Position numbers and translations under genes: made by a program. A model generated the notes under the pieces. It was not told the origin of the DNA. It made no database searches and saw nothing but the letters and a program-made list of their open reading frames with translations. From contig NC_087381.1 in NCBI RefSeq assembly GCF_963675165.1, positions 2,666,001 through 2,730,000 of the forward strand: a DNA stretch of 64,000 bases, in the 5' to 3' direction. Positions within the stretch are counted from its first letter, which is position 1. The number at the start of each line of letters is the position of its first letter. Source of the DNA: Halichondria panicea (taxonomy: Eukaryota; Porifera; Demospongiae; Suberitida; Halichondriidae). Positions 34,162 through 45,575 of this stretch are shown here, in pieces.

Positions 34162-35486
34162 TCATTTGATATGTTGAGAATTCTCTTGTGACTGTCTCCT
34201 TTTTCTGGGAAAAGATGGTAGTGTAAAAGTCAATGTCTTGTGATAGCTTTTGGAGTATATGCAAACTTTTTGCTTTTTTGTTAGTTGAGCATAGACTTCT
34301 TTTTGGAATGTTGCTGTGTCCGTACCATTTTTTCCTTCATAATACCCTCGTAGTAGTAGGCTCGAGTTTCCATGGATCTTGTCCAAAAGCACCTTTGCAT
34401 CTCGGTTAAATGACTTGAAGTTACCATAGTAGTCATATCTTATTGCACAAGGTGAACAGAGGTCAAATATTGGCAAAAAATGTTTATCTTCTCTTGCACC
34501 CGTGTCTAACCAGTATGTAACAAAATCAAAAAATGATATAGCAACTTCTTTTTGTCCTCCTGCTGCATACCATTGCTTGTACTCTTGTGGATGTGTGTGT
34601 TGGTAAATTTCTTTCTTGATCCAGTTGTAGTGAGGTGTGTTTTGTTCAAATCCTTTCAGTGGATACTTGTGAACTTTGTCTCTGTAAGCGCTGACAAGCC
34701 TTTCCAATGGATTTTGATACATGATAAATTTGTAATAATCGTTCAATGCTTTGTTGCACTCTTTAAAACTGAGAGCCTTAAGTGCTGTACTGAAAACTGT
34801 TGAGATAAACACAGGGTCAGTTCTTGTCTGCTGATACACATTTGGTGACCAATTTTTTAGCAAGCCTTGACTTCGAAGGAACGCAATCTTGAGGTGTGTA
34901 CAGCCCACCTTCAGGTGAATAGGAAGTATGATTATTTTTGGCTAATATAGGGTTTATTCTATCACGCTCAATCTACAATGGAACCTGTAACGAATTGGGG
35001 AACAGAGTGTTGGCAATTGTACAGATTGAGGTGACCTTTGTTGAGTTGTATATATACATGCACACACACTGTTCATTTGTGATCTGAGTGCCTGGCCTTC
35101 ATATCGTATAGTTGGCCTTTCTACTGTATACACGTACGTAGATGAAAGCAATTGCATATTGTACACTAGCCTCGGTCCCAGGCCGATTTGTTTTTAATAG
35201 AACGAAGTTGAAAAAGCGACCTAGCGTTCAATTAGAGACAGATCGGCCTGGGGTCGAGGCTAATTGTACACTAGTTCTCTTTAGGTATTAGTTAGTATGG
35301 TGGCACAAATGTACTATCTACACGGCATTTAATTACAGACCCCCTTACTTCTGGAACAAAACAGTGCAGTACTTTGGAATCTTGGTTAACAAGTATCTGG
35401 TGAAGAAACCTTTCTTCTGGTTCCCTATGACCATAGTTCGATTCTTTTGTTAAGTTGTACTTCTGACAAAACCTTTCCACTTGTAT
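34162..35486 (-). CDS. Carbohydrate sulfotransferase (Sulfotransfer_2/CHST type), partial gene model
   Basis: Golgi enzymes of this family move sulfate from PAPS to glycans. The exon 35486-35349 ends CFVPE, and the next (34908-34162) opens VGCTHLK. Spliced at GTAAGG...AAG they give PEVGCTHLK, matching the family's 5'-phosphosulfate loop (usually PKVGCTNWK; here the Lys of PK is Glu). KFIMYQNPLERLVSAYRDK is the 3'-phosphate region with its Arg and Ser. The C-terminus ends in a stop at 34164-34162. The N-terminal anchor exon is missing from this model. A candidate, MCPRTKLKILVILVLLIL from 35732, meets an early stop. The intron holds the MITE at 35167-35262. Confidence 0.85.
35167..35262. mobile_element. 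TAGCCTCGG-family MITE in the sulfotransferase intron (96 bp)
   Basis: Termini are TAGCCTCGGTCCCAGGCCGA and the inverse of CGGCCTGGGGTCGAGGCTA. ATTGTACAC flanks both sides exactly (35158-35166 and 35263-35271). It is a compact member of the TAGCCTCGA family with a perfect 9 bp duplication. Confidence 0.93.
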
Positions 35487-35519
35487 CTAGCTGTATCATA
35501 ATATCTCTGATTCTGCCAA

Positions 35520-36764
35520 GTGTCAGGACAAAGTGTATATATTCAATTTCACATGTTTAATTGTAGAAACTATATAGAGACGTATATATATAACTATAAC
35601 AAAATTAAACAGTAACTTACTGTACATTGTCTTGTAAAAGAGTTCCTCTCTGTAGATCTAGATAGTTAGTCACAGCTATAGTATCAGTAAAACAAGTATG
35701 ACTAGAATCTTAAGTTTTGTCCTTGGGCACATTGTGTTGATCTGTGTTGATCCATATGTACAAAGCTATAATTATTCTGTAGCACATTATTCCGCTTTGT
35801 AAAACATGTTACCAGGTAGAGATCACTATGGTCACTCCAAATGACTGTGCTTGCATTGCATAGATCTAGTTTCAGACACTTGAATTAAAAATTCTGTACA
35901 TGATTCTAAACAAGTATTCGAAGTATTTAGCAGTAGAATGTTCTGGTTAGAAATGATCAAATAACGTGTAAGTGTTGAATACTAGGCATGCACATATTAG
36001 ATCTATATACTTAACATCAAACAGGCGTCATTACTCCTTAATCACACTTTATTTAAGAAATTTTCCTGTTCTCCCATGTTCAAAGTACGGTATCTAAAAC
36101 TGTATACACGTAAAACTGTTTCCACTTCATTTCATGTCAAGGCCCTGTCTTCACATCAGTTTTACGGCCTCAATGGCTCCAGTTTAGCAGACATTGGACA
36201 CGTCGTAGTTACACCAACCAGTACAGCTTGCTTTATACCTCTTCCCAGATATTTTTTAAGGCCAATTAAAACATCTTCAATCATATTCAGGCTGTGAGAC
36301 TTATTTGAGTGTAATTTAAGTCTATACCAGCCCCACCTATACCTACCCCACTCCACTAGACTACATGCTTGCACTAGATCCAGACCTCAAGAATCAGGTC
36401 TTTCCACAACATGGTGTAACAAGGATTTCAGCACAATAAAAAGCACAATACTATTTATATGGTGAGAGAATATTTTATACTTAGCTAGATTCCAAGCGAA
36501 CAAGCTATATTATTATGAACCAACCATGTTTTTATAGTATATAAACCGATGATCACGAGCAGATTATGTTGTATTATTTTTATACATTGTCACAGGTGAA
36601 CTCCTTGATGCATGGTAATCATTATAATAATATGCACAGGGATCACTGTGAAGTTGTGGAGAGCTCGCATTGGGTTGTTCAGTGGTGGGAGGCCAGGGGA
36701 TTGCGACAACAAAGTAAAGCTCCCTCAGTGATATACTGACTATATAGTGGGTATACTACTGCAA
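35520..36764. other. Intergenic, may contain the sulfotransferase 5' exons
   Basis: Minus-strand donor-like TACAGTAAGTTAC near 35620 and the short hydrophobic ORF from 35732 are the only gene-like signs. Short ORFs at 36076-36374 overlap on both strands and are unrecognised. Confidence 0.35.
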
Positions 36765-37410
36765 AAGTGGTTCAAGGTGGAATGCATGCATATTCTCAAG
36801 TTTCTGAGCTTTCAAGATAAAACTGAATTCTTAAAACACACAGGGAATGTTAGTCTCCTGGTAATATCGATAGTTGTGTTACTCCACTCTCTTGTCCATA
36901 CACCTTTTGTTCTTAGCTGCATGCATGGAGACGTTGAGAGCAATCTTGAGCCTCGAATGAGTAAATTTACCTTTTGACCTCTGAGATCAAAGGAAATTAA
37001 TGCATGCAGTTGCCAATATATGCGCTGTGCATGGTGAGTGCCATTATTATGTCAATATGGAATATTGCACTGTGAGTAAAGTGACCTTTGAAGACCTGAG
37101 TCCACCCTCCAACCAAAATAGCAAAACATAATTATTGCTTTAATAGAGATACTCTCTCTCAACTGTTCGTGCATGGTGTCTGAGGAGTACACCTTAACCA
37201 GACAACCAACAACCCAGAACCACTCCACATATTTGGTTACGTACCAACAGGAGTCTTCTGTGGGTTCATCATACGCTTGACTAGTTTCCCAAGGCCCCAC
37301 GGAATTCTAAGCCAATATTATCCCATGCATGTGGCACTGCATGCATGTGGCTGTGTCACAATATACCGTATTTCAGGAAATTTTTGTGGGTGCAAAAAAT
37401 ACTGTTCCTT
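36765..37410. repeat. Segmental duplicate, copy 1 (partner 43948-44500)
   Basis: Long near-identical stretches include ATTCTCAAGTTTCTGAG, AGCTGCATGCATGGAGACG, GTGACCTTTGAAGACCTGAG and GTACCAACAGGAGTCTTCTG. Copy 1 alone has an extra stretch around 36843-36895. The minus-strand ORF 37052-37300 (WETSQAYDEPTEDSCWYV...) is mostly conserved in the partner and could be a decayed exon. Confidence 0.85.
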
Positions 37411-38014
37411 TAGCAGTGGCATCACCGTTAGCATGCACACCCAGGCAGATCTTGTAGCCCTGATGGTGGGTGTAGACTGGATGGGAGCGCCAAAAATTGT
37501 CATCTCTCTTGTGATATTGGAAGTTGGTCATTGTAAGGACGCATTTGTTGCAATGGCGCCAATTCAGCGATTTTCATCCTTAGCTGTTTATTCTCTTCTA
37601 CTAAAGTAGCAATGTCAGATTGTTGCTTGGCTGTGCTATAGAATTTATCTAGCCTGGTAACTTTGGTTTGTAGTGCATGCAGTGAAGCTCATCTTAAAAT
37701 ATCTTTTTTGGTTATCATAAATCGTCTAGTTGTAATATTCTATTTTCAACGATCAATTTTGTTGTTTCGTCTTAATAAATGTTGCTTGGCATGACTGGTG
37801 GCTAATAGAGAGATGTGTGTGAGTAGGTTCTCTCTCAGGTGTTCTGGCATGTCTTGTCGAGGGAATTTCACAGCACAGCCTACGTGGTGGAAGTCACAGT
37901 TGATGGTGGCCAGGGGGCACTCATCAGCAACATGGATGTTTATATTCTGACGTTGGATAGTTCAACCACACTAGGGCAGGGGACAGGGAAGGACCCACAC
38001 ACAGGCCAGGGGGT
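37411..38014. other. Gene-free stretch
   Basis: Short ORFs only (37839-38099, +, runs into the tRNA-like repeat). Confidence 0.35.
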
Positions 38015-38085
38015 TACTGGTGGCCAGTGGGTAAAGCACTCAACTCAAGATCGGAAGGTTGAGAGTTCGAGTCCCATCAGTAGCA
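38015..38085 (+). repeat. tRNA-Leu-like sequence, probable SINE head or tRNA pseudogene
   Basis: The ends TACTGGT and ATCAGTA can pair as a 7 bp acceptor stem with one G-T. TGGCCAGTGGG fits a pol III A box and GTTCGAGTCCC a B box. The putative anticodon loop CTCAAGA would give CAA. The anticodon stem pairs poorly and no CCA or terminator is adjacent. A tRNA-derived SINE is therefore likelier than a functional tRNA. Confidence 0.6.
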
Positions 38086-38306
38086 GAAACATTTTCTAAG
38101 GAGTTTACTCAGCTTTGCCCTGAAAAAATATAAGTAGGTGTTCATCACTGTCCACCGCATCCTGACGGAGGTCCCGGGGGATCTGACACAATAAGTTTCA
38201 GACCCCCATCAGCCACAACAGTGGTAAAGCTTTGCAAAACTTTTTTCCACAGCATGTGACCTGGTGCACGGGCTCTCAAATGATCTGGAGACAAACTGGA
38301 CACTGT

Positions 38307-38417
38307 GATTGGACACTGTGACTGGACATATTCCGAAGGTGGTGGCTTCACAAACTCACAATCGAATCCTATTATTCTCTTGTCAGCTTTTTGCTGATTG
38401 TTGGGTAGTGCTGCCAT
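38307..38417 (-). pseudogene. N-terminal fragment of a TRAF-type RING protein
   Basis: From ATG 38417 the frame reads MAALPNNQQ...RIIGFDCEFVKPPPSEYVQSQCPI and then loses resemblance. The leader CEFVKPPPSEYVQSQCPI looks like the start of TRAF-like proteins, where QCPIC opens the RING finger. Here the sequence runs into ITVSSLSP, so the zinc ligands are missing. It is a truncated exon or a degraded gene copy. Confidence 0.55.
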
Positions 38418-38419
38418 TT

Positions 38420-39700
38420 TCTTTGTAGATCTAACTGAACTGGTGTGTGTTGCTGTTTTGATATAGTGAAATATTTCTATGGGATGCATGCCCTGTGACA
38501 GTCACATGCATTCCAACCCACATCACAGACAGCTGAGTGGTGTGGTCTGTTTGTTAATATATAATGAATCACCACTGACAATGGGACATACAATACACCA
38601 CACACACACACACACACAGTGCCCTCCATCGAGCTGCTCATGCAGATACAAGACCTGGCGACAGTGCTGTGGCGTGTCTATAATCAGACTAGGGGCTGAC
38701 CCTCTACTCAAGAACACGTACCTTCAACTCGAGCACCACTGACATGCTCGCTCTCAAACACTTTCCTCCAAAGAAACAGCTCTTTATGGTACAGGTCAGT
38801 TTACAGCTGTATCTGTTCATTGCTGTAGGGATCCAGATTGCTGCAGAGAAGGGAAGGAGCTGGGAAGCCAACAAATGCAGTACGCAACAACAATACAATC
38901 TGTGGTGGTACGTGCTGAAATGCATTACCTGCAATCTGATTGGTGCTGCATGATTGTGAACCACATAGGTAGTCCCAAGAGCCTGACTTTTCTGAAGCCT
39001 GAAGTGGGGCTTGTGAGACTACCACATAGGTTGCATAAACATTCCACATGTCCTCAGGTATCAATGGTTGCCTAGCAACACAATATTGTGTCCCATAGAG
39101 TCAACAGCTTCACTCTATCTAAACCCACCATCTACCACATTCAACATTGGAAGGGCAAGATTCAGCTTGTTCTCTGGTGCCTAATTTTGGATCCATGCTT
39201 AGCTAGCTCACATGCAGCTGCTTGCTTGTTCTGATTATTCCGGACACTTCGCATGCTCTATAAAAATCTGTTCCAATTATACCCAAACAATTTTTGCTGT
39301 CCGATAAATTACGGTAATAATTATTATAAGCGGCCTATAATTGAGAATAGTAGAGTAACCTCCACTTATCCACTTAGATGCGACCCTCTAAATATGCGAC
39401 ACAGGACTTCAACATAATTTTTCAACCTCCAAAAGAAACGACCTCTGCTTCGTAATTATTTAAAAATGTCGCTTTAAATCGTTGCTTTAAATCGAATAAG
39501 TACGGTGTGCTTTTGGGATTTTTTAAAAATAGAACCACTTGTTTGCTCTTAACAAAGTAGGTTCATGCCGTGATTATAGAATATTATTTGTACTGCTTTT
39601 GCGCCAGAAGTATGTGCAGAAGTATACATGTGTATAGGTACTAGGGGATGCTTTTTGGTCGATTTTGGTTGGTATTTATACTGATCACGACATATTCTCT
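38420..39700. other. Intergenic stretch before the kinase-like gene
   Basis: Contains a (CA)n run at about 38598-38618 and otherwise short ORFs on both strands. The last 300 bp include no clear TATA box for the gene starting at 39708. Confidence 0.4.
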
Positions 39701-39707
39701 TATCTAG

Positions 39708-42696
39708 ATGGCGACGAAAATGAAACCTTTCTCTATTCCTTTGCAGAAATTCACAGTAAGTTTCTCCATGTCAACGGTACAGTATGCCACACTATTTGAC
39801 CCTCTGCTTTTAGGCCGTTAGTGTTTCTATAAACTGGGAACATAATTAGCTCACCCTGCCCTCATGTAGTTAGTTAAGAAGAGAGGGCGGGCAACTCACT
39901 ATCCAGTACACGTAGCTAGCAGAATTCAAACGTGGGCAGATGAATGTGTATTAACTCTGCCCTCTCTTTTATACGCCCTTGGTTACGCATTGTATCTAAC
40001 CTTCTAATTTTATTCTCTTTTAGAATGTATCGTCTTCATCGTCTTCGCTTGCCGGTGCCTCTTTGAGTAAAACCTCAGTGTCAGATACTATACAGAATTG
40101 TGTAAAGAAAAATTATCTGGACCTGTCACCAGAGTAAGTCAAGCACATTACCCCGAGGTGTAGCATAAATCGTCATTTGTGTGCTTTTCAGTTACAGGCT
40201 GAAGGATATGGAAGCAGCTCTGAAGAAATGTGATAAAGATATGGGGAATAATCTTGTGGAACAAGACGTATGTAAGGGTTTCATACAAGACAGCACCACC
40301 GACATGCAACTCAAGCAATCATTTATCGAGGATAAGCGACAGTTGAAGGAAAATTACGAAGAGCTACAAGTAAAGAGGGCGGCGTTACATGAACAGCTAG
40401 TCTCAACTACCTTAATTACAAAAGGAATGTTCTTAGGTTAGTGTAATAGACTGTTATTGTAAGAATGGTTGGTTATTAGTGGACCTCATCTCAACAAAAT
40501 TGTTTACCCCCCCACTATATAAGTAGTATACGGGAAGAATTTATTGGTCCCAAGCTAGAAGTAATGTAGCACAACACCCATTAGCCTCGATTCCAGGCCG
40601 CAGGGAAAAGCGGCCTGCATGATGTACACTGCTGTGCATGTGAACTATTACCCAAATATGGGCAGTGGAGACTTTTTAGTAAATTAGTCAGTATAGTGCA
40701 CAATGATATCATTGCACGCGCAGTTTTAATAAAATAACACAGCTACATTTATAGCCTAGACTAGTGACTATAGTTTTGTTGTGATGGCTTCTATACTTCT
40801 GTTCTGCTCTTGCTCAAGCTATTTCCTGTATTGAAAAATCCTTCTTTTATACTGCGGTGAGTGTTGGGCGTTTTTCTGTCAGTACCGACCGGCTCTGGCA
40901 ACTTTCTTCCAGACGCTTGTTTGATGCCATCTCAGTAAAATCCTTTATAGTTGTGATGGCAATTTTTCTCTCTTGATGACACTAATAATTTAATCAACCA
41001 CGTGGGTCACGAATCAGCCGCCCTTCCTAAGTCTCTCACTTAGGAAGGGCGGCTAATTCATGAGACGGTGACCAAGTACAAAAAGTTAATTGACGAAGAG
41101 TTTTACTAACAAAGTTACTATTAAATCCACCCACGCACCAACAGTGGTTACCAAGGCCCTCTAGTGAGTTTGAGAGGGGCTGGGATCGAGGCTAAGCACC
41201 CATACACTGCATGTTTACATAGAAGTGATGATGTGGTGGATTTCCTAAGGGCCTAATTGAATGACAAGTTTAATACACGTGATGCTAATTGCTTTTTTTT
41301 TCTTGAATAGGTTTCGTCGAGAGAGAGTTGCAAGGTATGTATTATAATAGTACACTATTGCATGCTTTGTAGGGCAAGACTACAGTATAAATCAAGAGAT
41401 GTAATGGTATATTAATTAATTTTGCAGCTTCTACCCGTCTATATAATAGCGCCTCGAAGATTACACAGTTATAGAAATTAACAAGATATTTGTACAAGGA
41501 AACGTATATCACCACTGGCTGGCAGTGCACCTTTATGACCTCAAAGTTGGTTTACTACAAAATGGATGTGGAGATCAGTCAGCCACGCTCGACTTACTAC
41601 TGAAACGATGGCAAGGTGACTATTCGTCTCTAGAATTAAATACAACTAGTCATCTGGCTATATACCTTAACGACTTTTTGTTTAAAGATCGCACTCTTGG
41701 AGTATGCGTGCACCATTGTTCATTGAACGGCCAAAAGCCGGACTTTACGGTATTGCCAGTTGGTAACATGCTAAAAGTGGAGGAGTTTGTTGCTGTTTCT
41801 GATTACAGCCCAACAGGCATCACAGCTGCTCGAACTGAGACCTTCGCATATTCCAATTACAAAGGCTCAACTATCCGGAACCACATACAATTGAGGCTTG
41901 CCTTCGCATGCACGCGAGACGTAATGACAATTGATCTACACATGGGTCTAGACAAAAAGATTCTTACAATTCCAATTATATCAGCAACTGAAAGTGAAGA
42001 AAGAAAAGTTGCACTGCAACTTCTCAAAACAGGATGTAAAATTCTTCTAGAAGAAGATATTATATGTAATTCCCAAGTGTCGCCAACAAAAGAATTGGAT
42101 TTTAAGGTTTCAACCCTAATGATAACCAAACACTCACCGTTGTCGATGGATGAGCTAGGAAGAATTTTCAAAAGCGGTGACTACGTATACAAATTGTATG
42201 ATCCAACGATTCCATGTTTCATTGAATTGCAAAGACAAATTTTGCCAGAGGCCAGCCTTATCAATCTCTCTACTGATGGCACCTATAAAATGCTTATTTA
42301 TAAGTACAGAGGCGGTCAACACTATCCTACTTCAGTAAAACAAATTATTAAACTATTAATACAAATTAAAAAATTCACGATGTGGGTTTTGTCCATGGAG
42401 GCATCAGAATGATCAATGTGATTTTTTCAACTGATAATGATGAAGTGTGGTTAATAGACTTCGACTTTGCTGGGACTATTGACGAGAAGTACCCAAGTGA
42501 CTACTTTTCCGGGTTATTTGAAAGGCACTCGAGAGCATTGCCTGGGAAAAAACGGGCCAAAATCCATGATATCTTTGCTGTTGAACAGATAGCTAATGAT
42601 TGTTTTCCGTTCCTAAGACTAAATGTATGTACTGGTACTATAGACCCATGTGATGCTATGGATGCTATGATGCGTATTCTTGAAGAGAATCTCTAG
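39708..42696 (+). CDS. Coiled-coil protein with a kinase-like domain lacking the catalytic Asp
   Basis: Exons 39708-39755, 40024-40133, 40192-40436, 41311-41334 and 41460-42696 join in phase at GT-AG sites. Exon 3 is charged and heptad-like (LKDMEAALKKCDKDM...EELQVKRAALHEQL), probably a coiled coil. Exon 5 has GQKPDFTVLPVGN, LRLAFACTRDVMTIDLHMG, then VGFVHGGIRMINVIF and WLIDFDFAG. The last two match kinase catalytic and DFG loops, with HGG where HGD is expected and DFD for DFG. Crinkler/FunK1-like kinases share this layout (recalled, not searched). A single frame change occurs at the A6 run near 42371. About 555 residues; pseudokinase or decayed gene. Confidence 0.7.
40582..41194. mobile_element. 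TAGCCTCGA-family element, copy C, in intron 3 of the kinase-like gene
   Basis: 613 bp. Starts TAGCCTCGATTCCAGGCCGC and ends GGGATCGAGGCTA. Flanks are AACACCCAT (40573-40581) and AGCACCCAT (41195-41203), a 9 bp duplication with one mismatch. Inside is the hairpin GCCGCCCTTCCTAAGT / ACTTAGGAAGGGCGGC (41017-41053). Confidence 0.85.
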
Positions 42697-42829
42697 CTCT
42701 ATGTGTTTGTTTGTTGTTGTTTGTTATCTTGTGCACATCTTCCTTGTGGTAAAATCTATTGAAGCTATTTCCTTGATAACTGCATACATGTACACGAAGT
42801 AGGTTGTGGATTTTGGCTGTGTAGTTATG

Positions 42830-43945
42830 CCCCGGTGCGCATGCGCAAGGTTGTAGTAGGATGGGATAGGATGGACAGTGTATCTATATAGGACGTGGTA
42901 GGATGTATTGGCTGAACAATTCAGTGTAGAACGAAGAAGTTTGTGGTAGGATGGGGTTGTGGTAAGATGTACGATGGCTGAACAATCCAGTATTGAACGA
43001 AGAAGGTTGTGATAGGACAAAGCATAAGTTAGGATGGATGAATAATCAAGTGTAGAGGATGTATGATAGGGTATGATAAGGTAGGATAGCTGAACAATCC
43101 AGTGTGGACGAAGAATTAAGGTTGTAGTAGGATGGGGTAGGACGGATGAACAAGTGTAGGACGTGATAGGATGTGCATGGTAGGATGTATGTTAGAGTGG
43201 TACGATAGGTAGGATGGCTGAACAACGTGGTAGGATGTATGATAGGGTAGATGTTTGTAGTAGGATGGGTAGGACGGGGTACATAGTGATGTGTTAGGAG
43301 GACTTGTAGGACGTAGTAGGATGTAAGTTTGAACCACACCCTTTCCAAGTGTTTGCTTGTCCATTAGTGTAGTTCGAAGAGGTTCGGAGGGGTCGAACCA
43401 TACCGAACACCTGTAGAGCACTCTCACCAAGTGTTTGCTTGTGCTGAGGTGTAGTTCGAAGACGTTCGGAGGGTTCCAACCACACCGAACACCTGTGTAT
43501 AACACCGCTTGAAATCCATTAGTGTAGGTTCGAAGAGGTTCGGAGGGGTCGAACAATACCGAATACCTGTAGAACACTCTCTTTTGGTGCACGGCAGCAC
43601 ACAGTTCTCTCACCAAGTGTTTGCTTTCGCTGAGGTGTAGTTCGAAGAGGTTCGGAGGGTTCGAACCACACCGAATACCTGTAGAACACCTCTTCAAGTG
43701 TTTGCTTGTCCATTAGTGTAGTTCGAAGAGGTTCAGAGGGATCAAACCATACCGAATACCTGTAGAACACTCTCACCAAGTGTTTGCTTTCGCTGAGGTG
43801 TAGTTCGGAGGGTTCGAACCACACCGAATACCTGTAGAACACCCTTTCCAAGTGTTTGCTTGTCCATTATACAGTCGAACCCTCTGAACCTCTTCGAACT
43901 ACACTAATGGACAAGCAAACACTTGGAGAGGGTGTCTACAGGTGT
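42830..43945. repeat. Two adjacent tandem-repeat fields
   Basis: 42830-43330 repeats GGTAGGATG-type and GGCTGAACAATCCAGTGT units. 43331-43866 repeats an 80-115 bp unit built on CCAAGTGTTTGCTT, GTAGTTCGAAGAGGTTCGGA and ACCGAATACCTGTAGAACAC. 43868-43945 is one unit in reverse complement. The minus-strand ORFs here (for example 43116-43697) only mirror the repeat. Confidence 0.9.
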
Positions 43946-43947
43946 TA

Positions 43948-44500
43948 GGACTTCAAGATGGATTGCATATTCTCAAGTTTCTGAGTAAAACTGAATTCCT
44001 AAAACACACACCTTTTGTTCTTAGCTGCATGGAGACGTTGAGAGCAATCCTGAGCGTCGAATGAGTAAATTTACCTTTTGACCTCTGAGATCAAAGGAAA
44101 TTAATGCAGTTGCCAATATATGCGCTGTGCATGGTGAGTGCCATTATTATGTCAATATAGAATATTGCACTGTGAGTAAAGTGACCTTTGAAGACCTGAG
44201 TCCCTCCAACCAAAATAGCAAAACATATTGCTTTAATAGAGACACTCTCTCTCAACTCAGTGTTCGTGCATGGTGTCTGCATGAGGAGTACACCTCAACC
44301 AGACAACCAACAACCCAGAACCACTCCACATATTTGGTTACGTACCAACAGGAGTCTTCTGTGGGCTCATCATACGCTCGACTAGTTTCCCAAGGCCCCA
44401 CAGAATTCTAAGCCAATATCATCCCATGTGGCACTGTGGCTGTGTCACAATATACCGTATAGCAGGAGCTTTCGTGGGTGCAAAATACTGTCTATTTGGC
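43948..44500. repeat. Segmental duplicate, copy 2 (partner 36765-37410)
   Basis: Same order and orientation as copy 1, but with small deletions relative to it (ATGCATGC shortened to ATGC several times). The reading frame seen at 37052-37300 is interrupted here. Confidence 0.85.
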
Positions 44501-44934
44501 TCCAGAGCCCTCAGCAGAAATATTCGTGGTTTGTAGTATTCGCTTTCAATGCCAGGAAACCACATCCACCAATAGCTAAGCGTGAAATACCGGTACGTGG
44601 GAGCTTATCCCAATTTTAATTTTCACGTTAACTACTCTGCCCTCACACAACGTGAAATTTGCATTTCCCATACTGTATTACATAATTATTATAATTATCT
44701 ACTAGGCCTTCTTTTCTCGTAAGAACTCTCTCCCACTTTCTTGTTTCCACGCGCTTCCCCATGCCAATTGATAATAGCACATTGCAAATGTCTATGATTT
44801 ACTTGTTTGACATAGCTATACAAAACTAATGTGTCTATACGTATAATTTTTATACATGCAGTGACATTGTGTACAGTGAAAATACAGTCAAGATATAATG
44901 CTCTTAGTCTACAAGCACATTAATAACAATTCTA

Positions 44935-45156
44935 TAACGTATATAGGGCGAAATTTTCGACGGGCTTAATTTTCGCTGTTTTCGTGGGTTAGCAATCCTA
45001 CAAGAGAATTAGTTGCACATTATTCTTAATAAATATTTGCTATACCGTGCAAAGATAGACATGGCTTCCGGTAAGCAGTCAACCCACGAAAATTATTCAC
45101 TTTTAGAGGCCATTCCACAAAATTTAAGGTGCCTCGAAAAGTTCACCCTAACGGTA
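44935..45156. mobile_element. TACCGTATAG MITE
   Basis: Begins TAACGTATATAGGGCGAAAT and ends AAGTTCACCCTAACGGTA, with the shared interior ATGGCTTCCGGTAAGCAGTC. Confidence 0.8.
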
Positions 45157-45204
45157 TAATTATGTTAGCTGCAAATACTGCATGTATATAGCATGTATAT
45201 TTCT

Positions 45205-45360
45205 AGGGTGTAAATGTTCGCGGTTTTTTTGATCAAGCATGTACCGCGAACATTTATACTCACGAATTTAATATCGCATACATGCGGTGCATGCTGCAGA
45301 AAGGGTGCTATTCCACGAAAGTTTATACCCTTGAAATATACCCGCTATATATACGGTACT
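45205..45360. mobile_element. Second MITE type (GGGTATATTTC termini)
   Basis: Begins GGGTGTAAATGTTCGCGG and ends GAAATATACCCGCTATATAT-ACGGTAC. Related to 61701-61889 (shared ATTTATACTCACGAATTTAA / TTAAATTCGTGAGTATAAAT). Confidence 0.7.
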
Positions 45361-45370
45361 TTATAGCTAA

Positions 45371-45575
45371 TAGGATATAGGTCAAGTTTGTAAAGCATTG
45401 CAGTCCAGAAGTATTCCTTGTAAGTCTCTTAGCACCAATCCACGTGCTTCTTGGTGTGTACTCACAAAAGTTGCCCAGATCATTGCCGTTCATAATACAG
45501 CCAGCTTGAGAAGAAGTGCAGGTCTTGCAGTTGGCATTTTTACAAGTTTTCCTTAAATTGCCATACAGTTAAAGA
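45371..45575 (-). pseudogene. 3' fragment of a metalloprotease family member
   Basis: Matches the last about 190 bp of the two metalloprotease genes, including the Met-turn region and C-terminus, with an internal change (CACAAAAG for CGCAAAGG) and an abrupt end at about 45575 before the zinc-binding motif. It has no catalytic centre. Confidence 0.85.

Noticed and set aside
38015..38085. Functional tRNA gene
   Set aside because: The anticodon stem pairs poorly and no pol III terminator follows immediately. Kept only as a tRNA-like repeat.
41335..41459. Frame break between exons 4 and 5 of the kinase-like gene
   Set aside because: Using the acceptor CTCGAAG at 41459 instead of TTTGCAG at 41427 gives a continuous frame (ELQ-DYTVIEINK).
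43116..43851. Overlapping minus-strand ORFs in the tandem field
   Set aside because: Their peptides repeat with the DNA unit and appear in several frames at once.
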